Shown here: positions 1 through 5,456 of the stretch, piece by piece
Numbering within the stretch: position 1 is the stretch's first letter
Layout: every line of letters starts with the position of its first letter
Source of the DNA: Acidimicrobiia bacterium
Lineage (GTDB): Bacteria; Actinomycetota; Acidimicrobiia; Spongiisociales; UBA5794
NCBI GenBank assembly: GCA_030618675.1
Contig: JAUXCV010000113.1
Coordinates: forward strand, 1 to 5,835
Length of the DNA stretch: 5,835 bases
Direction: 5' to 3'
Made by a program: the position numbers and the translations under genes
The notes under the pieces: generated by a model
Told to the model about the DNA's origin: nothing
The model's database searches: none
Seen by the model: the letters and a program-made list of their open reading frames with translations, nothing else

Positions 1-72
1 CGACCCTTGAAGCCGATCCAGAAGCCGTCACGCCGCCAGTTCGACGACGTCGTCCATTTCGGAACCTGGTAG
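1..72 (+). CDS. Possible C-terminal tail of an upstream gene (partial, frame uncertain)
   Basis: Frame 1 is open from the left edge to a TAG at 70-72 and ends in RRQFDDVVHFGTW, with mostly G/C third positions, as expected of a real C-terminus in this genome. The product is not recognised. The call is ambiguous: the opposite strand is also open from about position 142 to the edge and reads a protein-like string ending NWRRDGFWIGFKG, but that frame contains no ATG, GTG or TTG start. Both frames share the same wobble positions, so third-position composition cannot separate them over 1-72. The plus-strand reading is preferred only because it needs no start inside the window. Confidence 0.28.
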   Translation, partial: RPLKPIQKPSRRQFDDVVHFGTW

Positions 73-164
73 GGGTCCTCGCACGGCCGCCCATAGGCGC
101 AGCCGATATGGGCGGCTGGCTCGGTGAATCTTGCCGTCGGGGATTAGGGTTGGGTCTTGGCAAC

Positions 165-168
165 GAGG
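165..168 (+). promoter_or_regulatory. Ribosome binding site that decides the start at 177
   Basis: GAGG lies 8 nt upstream of the ATG at 177. The alternative in-frame ATG at 108 has only AGG about 10 nt upstream, in poorer context. This supports the shorter start. Confidence 0.55.
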
Positions 169-176
169 ATGGAGAC

Positions 177-2282
177 ATGGCGACATCACCGCTCTCTGCT
201 GGACCCTTCCCGGTACGTGCGACGCAGCCGATGGCGATCAGTTTGGCTGATCAGGTCATGATCGGCGTAGACGCTTTCCGCTTCGGGACTGCCAAGGACA
301 CGGACAGCATCGAGTGGGATTACGTGCTGCTGTTCTCCGAGATCTCGGAGTTGGAGTACAAGGCGACGGGCGGTCGGGTATCGGGGACGCTCCAGGACGG
401 CACGGAATTGGCGTTCCGTATCGATCAGGTACTCGCCGGTGAAGAGGCGATGCGGGCCGTTGAGGCTCTCTTCGATCCGGAGGCGGGACTCGATGTCGAG
501 TTCGGTGACGGTACGGATCCCGGTGATGGCAGGCCGGTCGAGTGGCCGGAGTCGGTTGAGGCCGCGTTCGCTGATGCGGCTGGGTGCGATGCCGAACCGC
601 AGGTGAGGAGATTCGCCCAACTCACCGCCAACGCAGGCCTGGACACGGACCGGTTCAAGAATCAACGCCGACTCGTCGCGAGACGACCGGGGACGAAGGA
701 GACGGCATTCGAGTTGTATTGGCTGCCGAAGAGCCGATTCAACATGGGGGTCTACCGGACCGGTGCCTTTGGTGCGGGCGAGTCCAAAGCGTTAGGTACG
801 CTGCCCAAGACGAAGAAGATGAGCGCGATGGATGCGGCAGGGATCGGCCGGTATCTCGATGCTCTGGAGGTGTTCCTCGCTGCGCATCCCGTCGAGGAAG
901 CTACGGGTGGCCGTATTCGCGTCAGAGCTTCGGGAGACTCGACTCCAGAATCCAGCACTCAACCCCTCGTTCCGACGGCCCCGGCGGTGTCCGATGAAGG
1001 ACTTACCGCTGCACTCCAGGCGCTCACAGGAGCATTCGAGGATGCCGTTGAACGCGATTGTGAGCCGCAGGTCGAGCGGTTCGCTCGGCTCACCCTCACC
1101 GCCGGTCTTGAGATCGAGTGGGTCTCTCCCATGCACCAGTTCGCGGCGATATGGCCGGGAACTGAGGAACGCGTGTTCACCATGTTGTGGTATTCCAGAA
1201 GCCGATTCTCAGTATCGGTCGCCCATGTCGATGCGTTCGGTGTGTTCGGCGAGGACGGGTATAGGGCGCTGACGGCATTGCCCAAAACGAAGACCGTGAG
1301 GAAGATGGACATCGTCGAGACCGATCGATTCCTCGACGCTCTGGAAGTATTCCTCGCTGCGCATCCCCTCAAGGAATCTCCAGATCACTCCAAGGCTGGC
1401 GAGATCGTCGACGCATCTCAAGAACCGACTCCCCGTCGGCTCCTCGTTCGCACTACCCAGATCCTGTCTGACGACGAGCTTGCCGAAGCGATGCGGTCGC
1501 TTGAGAAGAGATTCGACAAGGCCGCCGAATTCGGTGTCGAACCGCAGGCGAGACGCTTCGCAGAACTCACCGCAGCCGCCGACCTCGACGTGAGATGGAA
1601 CGGGCGAGGCCTCGATGCGGTCTGGCGGAGGACAAGGAGCGTGCTCTTCTATTTGAATTGGGACTATCGCGGCTGGGCCAAAGTGGGCTACGGAACACAT
1701 CGAGAAACCGTTGGAGATGGGATGGCGGTGGTGGTGAACGCTGATGAGGTTGACTGGGACATCAACTGGCGAGCCGCGCAGGCAAACGCGTCACCCAAGA
1801 TGGGGTACACCCGCAAGATGGACGCCGCAGAGATCAACCACATCACGGACTTGTACCTCGACTGGCTTCAAGAGTACCTCGCCACGCACGCTCTCCCGTC
1901 GCGAGAAGACGAAGCGATTCATCAGAAGGAACGGCGACTCTCGAATCGAAGCAGCAGGGCGGTGACGCTCGCCTTCCTAACCCCCATCTGGGTCATTCTC
2001 TCCGTATTCCTCCTCCTGCTGCTGCCGGGGCAAATCTCTTTCAACGAACCAGTCGGTCTGGTCATGCAGGGACTCCTCTTCTCGGTTGTGCCTGTCCTCG
2101 CCGTCGTCATGGGATTGAAGGCGAGACGAGATTTGCGCGAGGACGACAGCACTCGGTCGCGCAGTCGCAGATCGGACATCAGGACGGCGTGGGTAGCAAT
2201 CATCCTCGGGACGCTCATCACCGTCGGGTTTGTCGCAGGGTACGGCATCGCTGTGATGAAGCAACTCACCGGCAACTCGTAG
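177..2282 (+). CDS. Membrane-anchored protein with PH-like N-terminus and three tandem unknown domains
   Basis: The function is not recognised. With the start at 177 the protein is 701 residues. Residues about 19-100 look like a small beta-rich PH/GRAM-like module (IGVDAFRFGTA, then alternating strands and a final helix). Three copies of one domain follow, at about 126-238, 281-397 and 440-574. Each opens with a helix carrying EPQxxRFAxLT, and copies 1 and 2 close with DALEVFLAAHP. Copies 1 and 2 also share PGTxE, KSRF/RSRF and LPKTK...MD. Linkers between copies are Ser/Thr/Pro-rich. Hydrophobic helices at about 596-617, 626-645 and 669-691, with a basic loop (KARRDLRED) after the second, resemble DUF4190-type C-termini. 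No signal peptide is visible, so the large N-terminal part is probably cytoplasmic and tethered by the C-terminal helices (inference). The reading frame stays open to the left edge, and ATG at 108 would add 23 residues. No catalytic motif is evident. A sensing, scaffolding or binding role is possible but unproven. Confidence 0.85.
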   Translation: MATSPLSAGPFPVRATQPMAISLADQVMIGVDAFRFGTAKDTDSIEWDYVLLFSEISELEYKATGGRVSGTLQDGTELAFRIDQVLAGEEAMRAVEALFDPEAGLDVEFGDGTDPGDGRPVEWPESVEAAFADAAGCDAEPQVRRFAQLTANAGLDTDRFKNQRRLVARRPGTKETAFELYWLPKSRFNMGVYRTGAFGAGESKALGTLPKTKKMSAMDAAGIGRYLDALEVFLAAHPVEEATGGRIRVRASGDSTPESSTQPLVPTAPAVSDEGLTAALQALTGAFEDAVERDCEPQVERFARLTLTAGLEIEWVSPMHQFAAIWPGTEERVFTMLWYSRSRFSVSVAHVDAFGVFGEDGYRALTALPKTKTVRKMDIVETDRFLDALEVFLAAHPLKESPDHSKAGEIVDASQEPTPRRLLVRTTQILSDDELAEAMRSLEKRFDKAAEFGVEPQARRFAELTAAADLDVRWNGRGLDAVWRRTRSVLFYLNWDYRGWAKVGYGTHRETVGDGMAVVVNADEVDWDINWRAAQANASPKMGYTRKMDAAEINHITDLYLDWLQEYLATHALPSREDEAIHQKERRLSNRSSRAVTLAFLTPIWVILSVFLLLLLPGQISFNEPVGLVMQGLLFSVVPVLAVVMGLKARRDLREDDSTRSRSRRSDIRTAWVAIILGTLITVGFVAGYGIAVMKQLTGNS
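552..890 (+). repeat. Domain repeat copy 1 of the triple-repeat protein
   Basis: This is the coding segment for the first copy (residues about 126-238 of the 701-residue protein). Landmarks are EPQVRRFAQLT, FELYWLPKSRF, LPKTKKMSAMD and DALEVFLAAHP. It is closest to copy 2, and the last ~45 bp are nearly identical to the equivalent stretch there. Confidence 0.8.
1017..1367 (+). repeat. Domain repeat copy 2 of the triple-repeat protein
   Basis: Second copy (residues about 281-397). Landmarks are EPQVERFARLT, PGTEERVFTMLWYSRSRF, LPKTKTVRKMD and DALEVFLAAHP, in the same order and spacing as copy 1 with a few extra residues in the middle. Confidence 0.8.
1494..1898 (+). repeat. Domain repeat copy 3, divergent and longer
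   Basis: Third copy (residues about 440-574). The opening EPQARRFAELT helix is well kept. The middle is about 20 residues longer, acidic and Trp-rich (DEVDWDINWRA), LPKTK is replaced by SPKMGYTRKMD, and the closing helix reads LDWLQEYLATHALP. It directly precedes the membrane segment, so it may have specialised as the membrane-proximal copy (inference). Confidence 0.72.
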
Positions 2283-2598
2283 ATGATCCGAGGACGCGGC
2301 TGGTGTCAGGGTCGATGTCTCGGCCTCACGGCCACAGTCGCGAAGCCCCGGTGGTTCGATAACGGGGCCGGTTCGACTGTCGTTGAATCCCCGGCTCAAT
2401 CCGCGTCCTCAGCCCATGGTCTCGAAACCGTCGCCAGTGACCATCCCATAGCGACACCGTCGCGCAGACGCGAACCCTCATCGAACCCCACCGTAGAGCG
2501 ACCACGAAGCGCCCACGGATAGCGCATACCCGGCTCTGTACGGCGTGGCGAGGCCGGTCACAGGGTGCATACGTGCCTTCGTTATGGGCGACTGATTG
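2283..2598. other. Apparently non-coding stretch with short GC hairpins
   Basis: No convincing gene is seen on either strand. The short open frame starting directly after the stop at 2282 translates to a Ser/Pro/Arg-rich string without domain character. Several self-complementary elements occur: GCCCCG/CGGGGC (2345-2368), ATGGTC/GACCAT (2416-2444), GCGAC/GTCGC (2451-2463) and CGCG/CGCG (2461-2472). No tRNA cloverleaf could be built. The stretch separates two genes that both terminate into it, so it probably holds bidirectional transcription ends. Confidence 0.5.
2345..2368 (+). terminator. Candidate GC hairpin terminator without U-tract
   Basis: A perfect 6-bp stem, GCCCCG (2345-2350) with CGGGGC (2363-2368), encloses a 12-nt loop about 60 bp downstream of the triple-repeat gene. 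No T-run follows, so at best it is a non-canonical hairpin of the sort proposed in high-GC actinobacteria. A Rho-dependent end is equally possible. Confidence 0.25.
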
Positions 2599-2832
2599 CT
2601 ACTCGACAAGCCGGGTGGAAGTCAGATCACCCTGAGCCACCCAGACGGGCCGAGGCTGAGTCGAATCCACGACGAGATACAGCGTGCCCGCGGGTTCGTG
2701 CTCGGGGTCACGAGATGCCTCTGCATCGACCCACCATCCAAGAGCGATGACGCGACCGGACAGGCCCGACGAGGTCGTTACTTCGATCCGTTGGTTCACT
2801 GCTACAGCGAAGTCGGCGTGATGCACGGTCAT
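2599..2832 (-). CDS. Small hypothetical protein, probably beta-rich
   Basis: A 77-residue product starting at ATG (2832), preceded by CGGAAG a few nt upstream as a plausible ribosome binding site. The pattern of alternating hydrophobic residues (QRIEV, GLSGRVIALGWWV, GTLYLVV, RPVWVAQGDL) suggests a small beta-barrel, perhaps SH3/KOW-like; this is inference and no family is recognised. It lies 86 bp downstream of the deaminase on the same strand, so co-transcription is likely. The opposite strand is open over the same bases (2596-2922) with similar G/C third-position content. The minus reading is preferred for its protein-like hydrophobic pattern, its ribosome binding site and its strand agreement with the deaminase. 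Confidence 0.5.
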   Translation of the reverse strand: MTVHHADFAVAVNQRIEVTTSSGLSGRVIALGWWVDAEASRDPEHEPAGTLYLVVDSTQPRPVWVAQGDLTSTRLVE

Positions 2833-2918
2833 GATCTTCCGAAGACACTAGCGGGCAGCGACAGCATCGACCCGCACCCACTTGGGCCACTACGCATAGG
2901 CTTCGATATGGGCGCGGT

Positions 2919-3392
2919 CTAACTGTTGACCCAGAAGCCGAGACGGGCTTGAGCAGCCTCGTCCTCTCGGTAAGGTCCACTGAAGGCCATCGGTGGCGCG
3001 GCCCGCCCGCCGATCTCGGCGGCGGAGATCGCGAATCCCCCTGGCGCCGCCCCCGGCATTGTGGTGAATTCCGAGAGCCGGTCGTGGGAGAGTCCGTAGA
3101 CGACAAGACGAGTGCCCGCCCAGAACATCGCCCCCACACACATGGGGCACGGCTCGCAAGATGTGTAGACGGTTCCGAACGGGAGCTTGCCGAGGAGGTT
3201 CTTCTCCTGGAGGACTCGAACGAGCCGCGTCTCTGCATGCTCCGTCAGATCACGATTCGTGTTCACTCGATTGTGGGCTTCCACAACGATGTCACCATCT
3301 ACCTCAAGGAGGGCACCGAAGGGGTGATCCACGTCGCTGCGGGCTTCATCAGCCAGTTCGAAGACTCGGCTCAGTAGGGCGTTCTGATCCAC
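2919..3392 (-). CDS. Zinc-dependent nucleoside/nucleobase deaminase (CMP/dCMP deaminase fold)
   Basis: With a GTG start at 3392 the product is 157 residues, close to the ~156 of guanine deaminase GuaD and typical of TadA-like enzymes. The catalytic zinc signature is complete: HAE at residues 52-54 (His52 zinc ligand, Glu54 proton shuttle) and PCPMC at 81-85 (Cys82 and Cys85 zinc ligands), with an HPFGALL strand at 23-29 and Asn41 at the usual substrate-contact position. The family hydrolytically deaminates guanine, cytosine, adenosine in tRNA or related bases in the cytoplasm; the exact substrate cannot be read from sequence. The C-terminal part (residues ~105-157) has a Gly/Ala-rich stretch and ends GFWVNS, unlike the usual TadA tail. 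The frame continues upstream to an ATG at 3578, but those 62 residues are outside the family fold and run into the divergent regulatory region. TTG at 3410 is a second possible start. No clear ribosome binding site precedes GTG 3392, so a leaderless mRNA is possible. Confidence 0.85.
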   Translation of the reverse strand: MDQNALLSRVFELADEARSDVDHPFGALLEVDGDIVVEAHNRVNTNRDLTEHAETRLVRVLQEKNLLGKLPFGTVYTSCEPCPMCVGAMFWAGTRLVVYGLSHDRLSEFTTMPGAAPGGFAISAAEIGGRAAPPMAFSGPYREDEAAQARLGFWVNS

Positions 3393-3399
3393 GCCGGGG

Positions 3400-3405
3400 A
3401 GACTA
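3400..3405 (-). promoter_or_regulatory. Possible -10 box for a leaderless deaminase transcript
   Basis: On the minus strand TAGTCT (fits TAnnnT) ends 7 nt before the GTG at 3392, the spacing expected if transcription starts at the start codon itself. No good -35 is visible about 17 bp upstream. It is tentative and rests mainly on the missing ribosome binding site. Confidence 0.25.
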
Positions 3406-3509
3406 GCCAACGAACGACTGCCGACCCAGGTCACAACGCTGCGACAGGCAACACATCGGTGTGACTCGATCGACACCCATAGGTAGCCTGATGTGGGCGG
3501 GTGGATCAT

Positions 3510-3558
3510 CATTTTCCGATTCAAAATGCGACGACGGGAGCCCACACCACTCAAAATG
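3510..3558. repeat. Repeated AAAATG motif in the divergent intergenic region
   Basis: CATTTT (3510-3515) and AAAATG (3523-3528) form a perfect 6-bp inverted repeat with a 7-bp spacer. The 9-mer TCAAAATGC at 3521-3529 recurs at 3551-3559, exactly 30 bp (about three helical turns) away. It sits between two divergent genes, upstream of the -10 at 3604, in an otherwise GC-rich sequence. It could be an operator for a regulator (inference). Confidence 0.35.
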
Positions 3559-3603
3559 CCGTCGTGGCCGATCAGCAATCAGGGGTTCCGAAGGCCGGTC
3601 CCC

Positions 3604-3609
3604 TACAAT
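3604..3609 (+). promoter_or_regulatory. -10 promoter element of the lipoprotein gene
   Basis: TACAAT matches the TAtaaT-type -10 at all key positions (TAnnnT) and lies 29 nt upstream of the ATG at 3639, leaving a short leader with the ribosome binding site. No recognisable TTGACA-like -35 occurs at 16-18 bp spacing (3580-3587 is G-rich), which suggests an activator or a non-housekeeping sigma factor. Confidence 0.5.
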
Positions 3610-3625
3610 CTGCGCCAATCCATAC

Positions 3626-3630
3626 GGGAG
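3626..3630 (+). promoter_or_regulatory. Ribosome binding site deciding the lipoprotein start
   Basis: GGGAG lies 8 nt upstream of ATG 3639. It selects this start over the in-frame ATG at 3501, and it places the signal peptide at the N-terminus. Confidence 0.65.
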
Positions 3631-3638
3631 AGAACCTC

Positions 3639-4490
3639 ATGGCGCGAATCGTGCGTTTGCTCGCAATCGGAGCGATGCTCCTTGCACTCGGAGCCGGCGT
3701 GGCCGCATGCTCCGGAGAAGGCTTGCCGGGAACAACGGAGGCCGGAGGGGGAGAGACGACCGAGGCGCCTGACACGACGGAAGCTCCCGACACGACCAAG
3801 GCCCCGGCCACGACCGAGGCGCCGGCTACCACGGAAGCTCCCGACACCACAGAGGCGCCGGATACGACTCAGGCTCCCGACACCACGGCCGCGCCCGACG
3901 ACGAAGCCGAAGGTGAAGCGCCCTGGTGGATCTTGATCGTCGGCGGACTCCTCGTCCTCGTTCTGATCATCGTTCTCGCCACTTCGGGCAAGAAGAAGGA
4001 TGTCAGGGTCGCTGCTACAGGTCCGTCGTGGAAGCAACTGGCACGAAGCGGCTACGCCGACTCGCGCTGGCTCTTCGACCATCTCACAGAGGCATTGGCT
4101 CTGTGGCGTGGCAACGCGAAGTACGACCAGAAGACGGATGTTGGTGCCACGGCGGAGACTGCCAGTGCCGAGACGTGGCAGAAGCTCTCCGGCCGAATGA
4201 ACGCAGCGACGGATCATCTCTATGCGCTCGAGGCAGCGGCGCCGGATACCCGGACCGCGGAGACGGCGCGTAGCGTCGTCGATCGGCTCAACGACACCCG
4301 GGCGGGCGTCGACGCGAGGGCAGAGGCTCGATACGCGTACCGGGCGACTGAAGCGGAAGGGGAGGGGCAGCCGGATCGGTCATCCCGACTCGCTACGGCA
4401 CGGGACCGGGAGCAACGGGCGTCCGAGAATCTCGCTGAGTCCAGAAGGCGGCTTGCGGAGGCGTTGACAAGTCTCTCGGCGATCACCTGA
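3639..4490 (+). CDS. Lipoprotein with TTEAP-repeat linker, second membrane helix and helical C-domain
   Basis: A 283-residue product. Residues 1-24 are a lipoprotein signal peptide: basic start (ARIVR), hydrophobic core, and lipobox VAAC with the acylated Cys24. Residues 40-87 are eight perfect-register copies of a TTxAPx hexapeptide, a flexible and possibly glycosylated spacer. A strongly hydrophobic helix follows at about 96-115 (starting WWILIVGG) and ends in GKKKD, so by the positive-inside rule the remaining ~165 residues would be cytoplasmic. That domain is Ala/Glu/Arg-rich and helical, with a Trp/Tyr-containing first helix (SWKQLARSGYADSRW) and a likely coiled coil near the end. The result is an unusual loop anchored to the membrane at both ends, by lipid and by helix. 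If the signal is not cleaved it would be a plain two-helix membrane protein. No enzymatic motif or named family is recognised. It is divergent from the deaminase and convergent with the dehydratase (15 bp between stop codons). Confidence 0.88.
   Translation: MARIVRLLAIGAMLLALGAGVAACSGEGLPGTTEAGGGETTEAPDTTEAPDTTKAPATTEAPATTEAPDTTEAPDTTQAPDTTAAPDDEAEGEAPWWILIVGGLLVLVLIIVLATSGKKKDVRVAATGPSWKQLARSGYADSRWLFDHLTEALALWRGNAKYDQKTDVGATAETASAETWQKLSGRMNAATDHLYALEAAAPDTRTAETARSVVDRLNDTRAGVDARAEARYAYRATEAEGEGQPDRSSRLATARDREQRASENLAESRRRLAEALTSLSAIT
3756..3899 (+). repeat. Eight 18-bp coding repeats (TTxAPx linker)
   Basis: Eight in-frame 18-bp units encode Thr-Thr-(Glu/Lys/Gln/Ala)-Ala-Pro-(Asp/Ala). 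Units differ in synonymous positions (ACG ACC, ACC ACG, ACC ACA and so on), so the protein repeat is kept while the DNA has drifted. That indicates selection on the peptide and little recent slippage. Confidence 0.85.
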
Positions 4491-4505
4491 GGGACGGGTA
4501 GTCGC

Positions 4506-5456
4506 TCAGAGGCGGTTGGCTGCTTCGAGCCATGAGAGATCGGTGTTGCCGCCCGAGATGATGACGCCGACGCGTCGGCCCGAGAAGCGCTCCGGGGCCG
4601 TTCTCAGCGCCGCAAGCGGTGTGGCACCGGAAGGCTCGACGACGAGTTTCATCCGTTGGAGATGGAACAGGGCTGCCTCGAGGATCGACGCTTCCGTCAC
4701 TCGGATCACGTCCGCGTCGAAGGCGGTGAGGATCGCGAACGGCCTGGCGCCGATCCCCGTAAGCAGGCCGTCGGCCAACGTAACCGGGTCCACGACGCCC
4801 GCAAGACGTCGGCCCGACCGGAGTGATCGGTAAGCCTCGTCGACGGCGAAAGGCTCGGCGCCGATCACAGGGATCGGCGGATCTTGCGCCGCAGCCACGG
4901 TGGCCGCTCCCGAGAGCAAGCCACCGCCCCCGATGGGGGCAACGATCATGTCGAGGTCCGGGACTTGATCTACGAGTTCGAGCGTGGCGGTGCCCTGTCC
5001 GGCGATAACCGCGGCATTGTCGAAGGGATGGATGAGGACCGCTCCGGTGCGTTCCACAACGGCGGCGGCGGCGGTTTCCCGATCGGCATGTTCGCAGAAC
5101 ACGACCTCGGCTCCGTATGAACGAACCGCGGCCACTTTGAGTTTCGGTGCGGTGCGCGGCATGACGATCCATGCCGGCAGACGACGGATAGCCGCGGCGT
5201 ACGCGACGGCCTGACCATGGTTGCCCGAGGAGTGGGTTGCCACGCCGGGAACACTCTCGGGGAGTTGCAGGACGGCATTGGTTGCCCCGCGAGCCTTGAA
5301 GGCCCCGACCTTCTGCAGATTCTCCGCCTTGAAGAACACGGCGGCACCGAGCTCGTGGTCGACGGTCGATGATGTGAACACAGGCGTCCGGTGAACGAAC
5401 GGCGCGATGCGAGTTGCCGCAGCTTGAACGTCTGCGTAGTCGACGGGGAGGGTCAA
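4506..5456 (-). CDS. PLP-dependent serine/threonine dehydratase or racemase family enzyme
   Basis: Fold-type II PLP enzyme of 316 residues when started at TTG 5456, the normal length for single-domain catabolic dehydratases and serine racemases (no ACT regulatory domain as in biosynthetic IlvA). Visible motifs are the PLP lysine Lys54 in QKVGAFKARGA, the substrate/base loop SSGNHGQ (76-82, Ser77 at the racemase catalytic-serine position), the phosphate-binding loop GGGGL (176-180), the possible metal site EPFAVDE (201-207), and SGGN (301-304) near the PLP pyridine nitrogen. The family removes ammonia from L-serine, L-threonine or hydroxyaspartate to give 2-oxoacids, or racemises serine, in the cytoplasm. 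The GAFK variant instead of GSFK recalls hydroxyaspartate dehydratase/serine racemase relatives, but substrate is not decided. The TTG start is set by AGGAG 8 nt upstream and a 4-bp overlap with the upstream stop. The frame is open to 5792, but that extension is an Arg-rich shadow of the upstream gene. Confidence 0.92.
   Translation of the reverse strand: MTLPVDYADVQAAATRIAPFVHRTPVFTSSTVDHELGAAVFFKAENLQKVGAFKARGATNAVLQLPESVPGVATHSSGNHGQAVAYAAAIRRLPAWIVMPRTAPKLKVAAVRSYGAEVVFCEHADRETAAAAVVERTGAVLIHPFDNAAVIAGQGTATLELVDQVPDLDMIVAPIGGGGLLSGAATVAAAQDPPIPVIGAEPFAVDEAYRSLRSGRRLAGVVDPVTLADGLLTGIGARPFAILTAFDADVIRVTEASILEAALFHLQRMKLVVEPSGATPLAALRTAPERFSGRRVGVIISGGNTDLSWLEAANRL

Noticed and set aside
2340..2400. 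tRNA-like GGTTCGA strings
   Set aside because: No acceptor or anticodon stem could be paired around them on either strand.
2596..2922. Plus-strand 108-residue frame opposite the small protein
   Set aside because: Third-position composition does not exclude it, but its translation is less protein-like, it overlaps the deaminase stop codon antisense, and it has no clear ribosome binding site.
3393..3578. 62-residue upstream extension of the deaminase
   Set aside because: It contains no family fold and crosses the repeated AAAATG motif region; the GTG start gives the normal family length.
3501..3638. Upstream ATG for the lipoprotein (46 extra residues)
   Set aside because: It would bury the signal peptide, has no ribosome binding site, and would place the TACAAT promoter box inside the coding region.
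3756..3899. CRISPR-like periodicity of 18-bp units
   Set aside because: The units are contiguous with no spacers, are in frame, and encode a TTxAPx linker.
4487..4509. CTGAG/CTCAG inverted repeat between the convergent stop codons
   Set aside because: Only a 5-bp stem with a 13-nt loop and no T-run; two facing TGA stops give much of this symmetry by chance.
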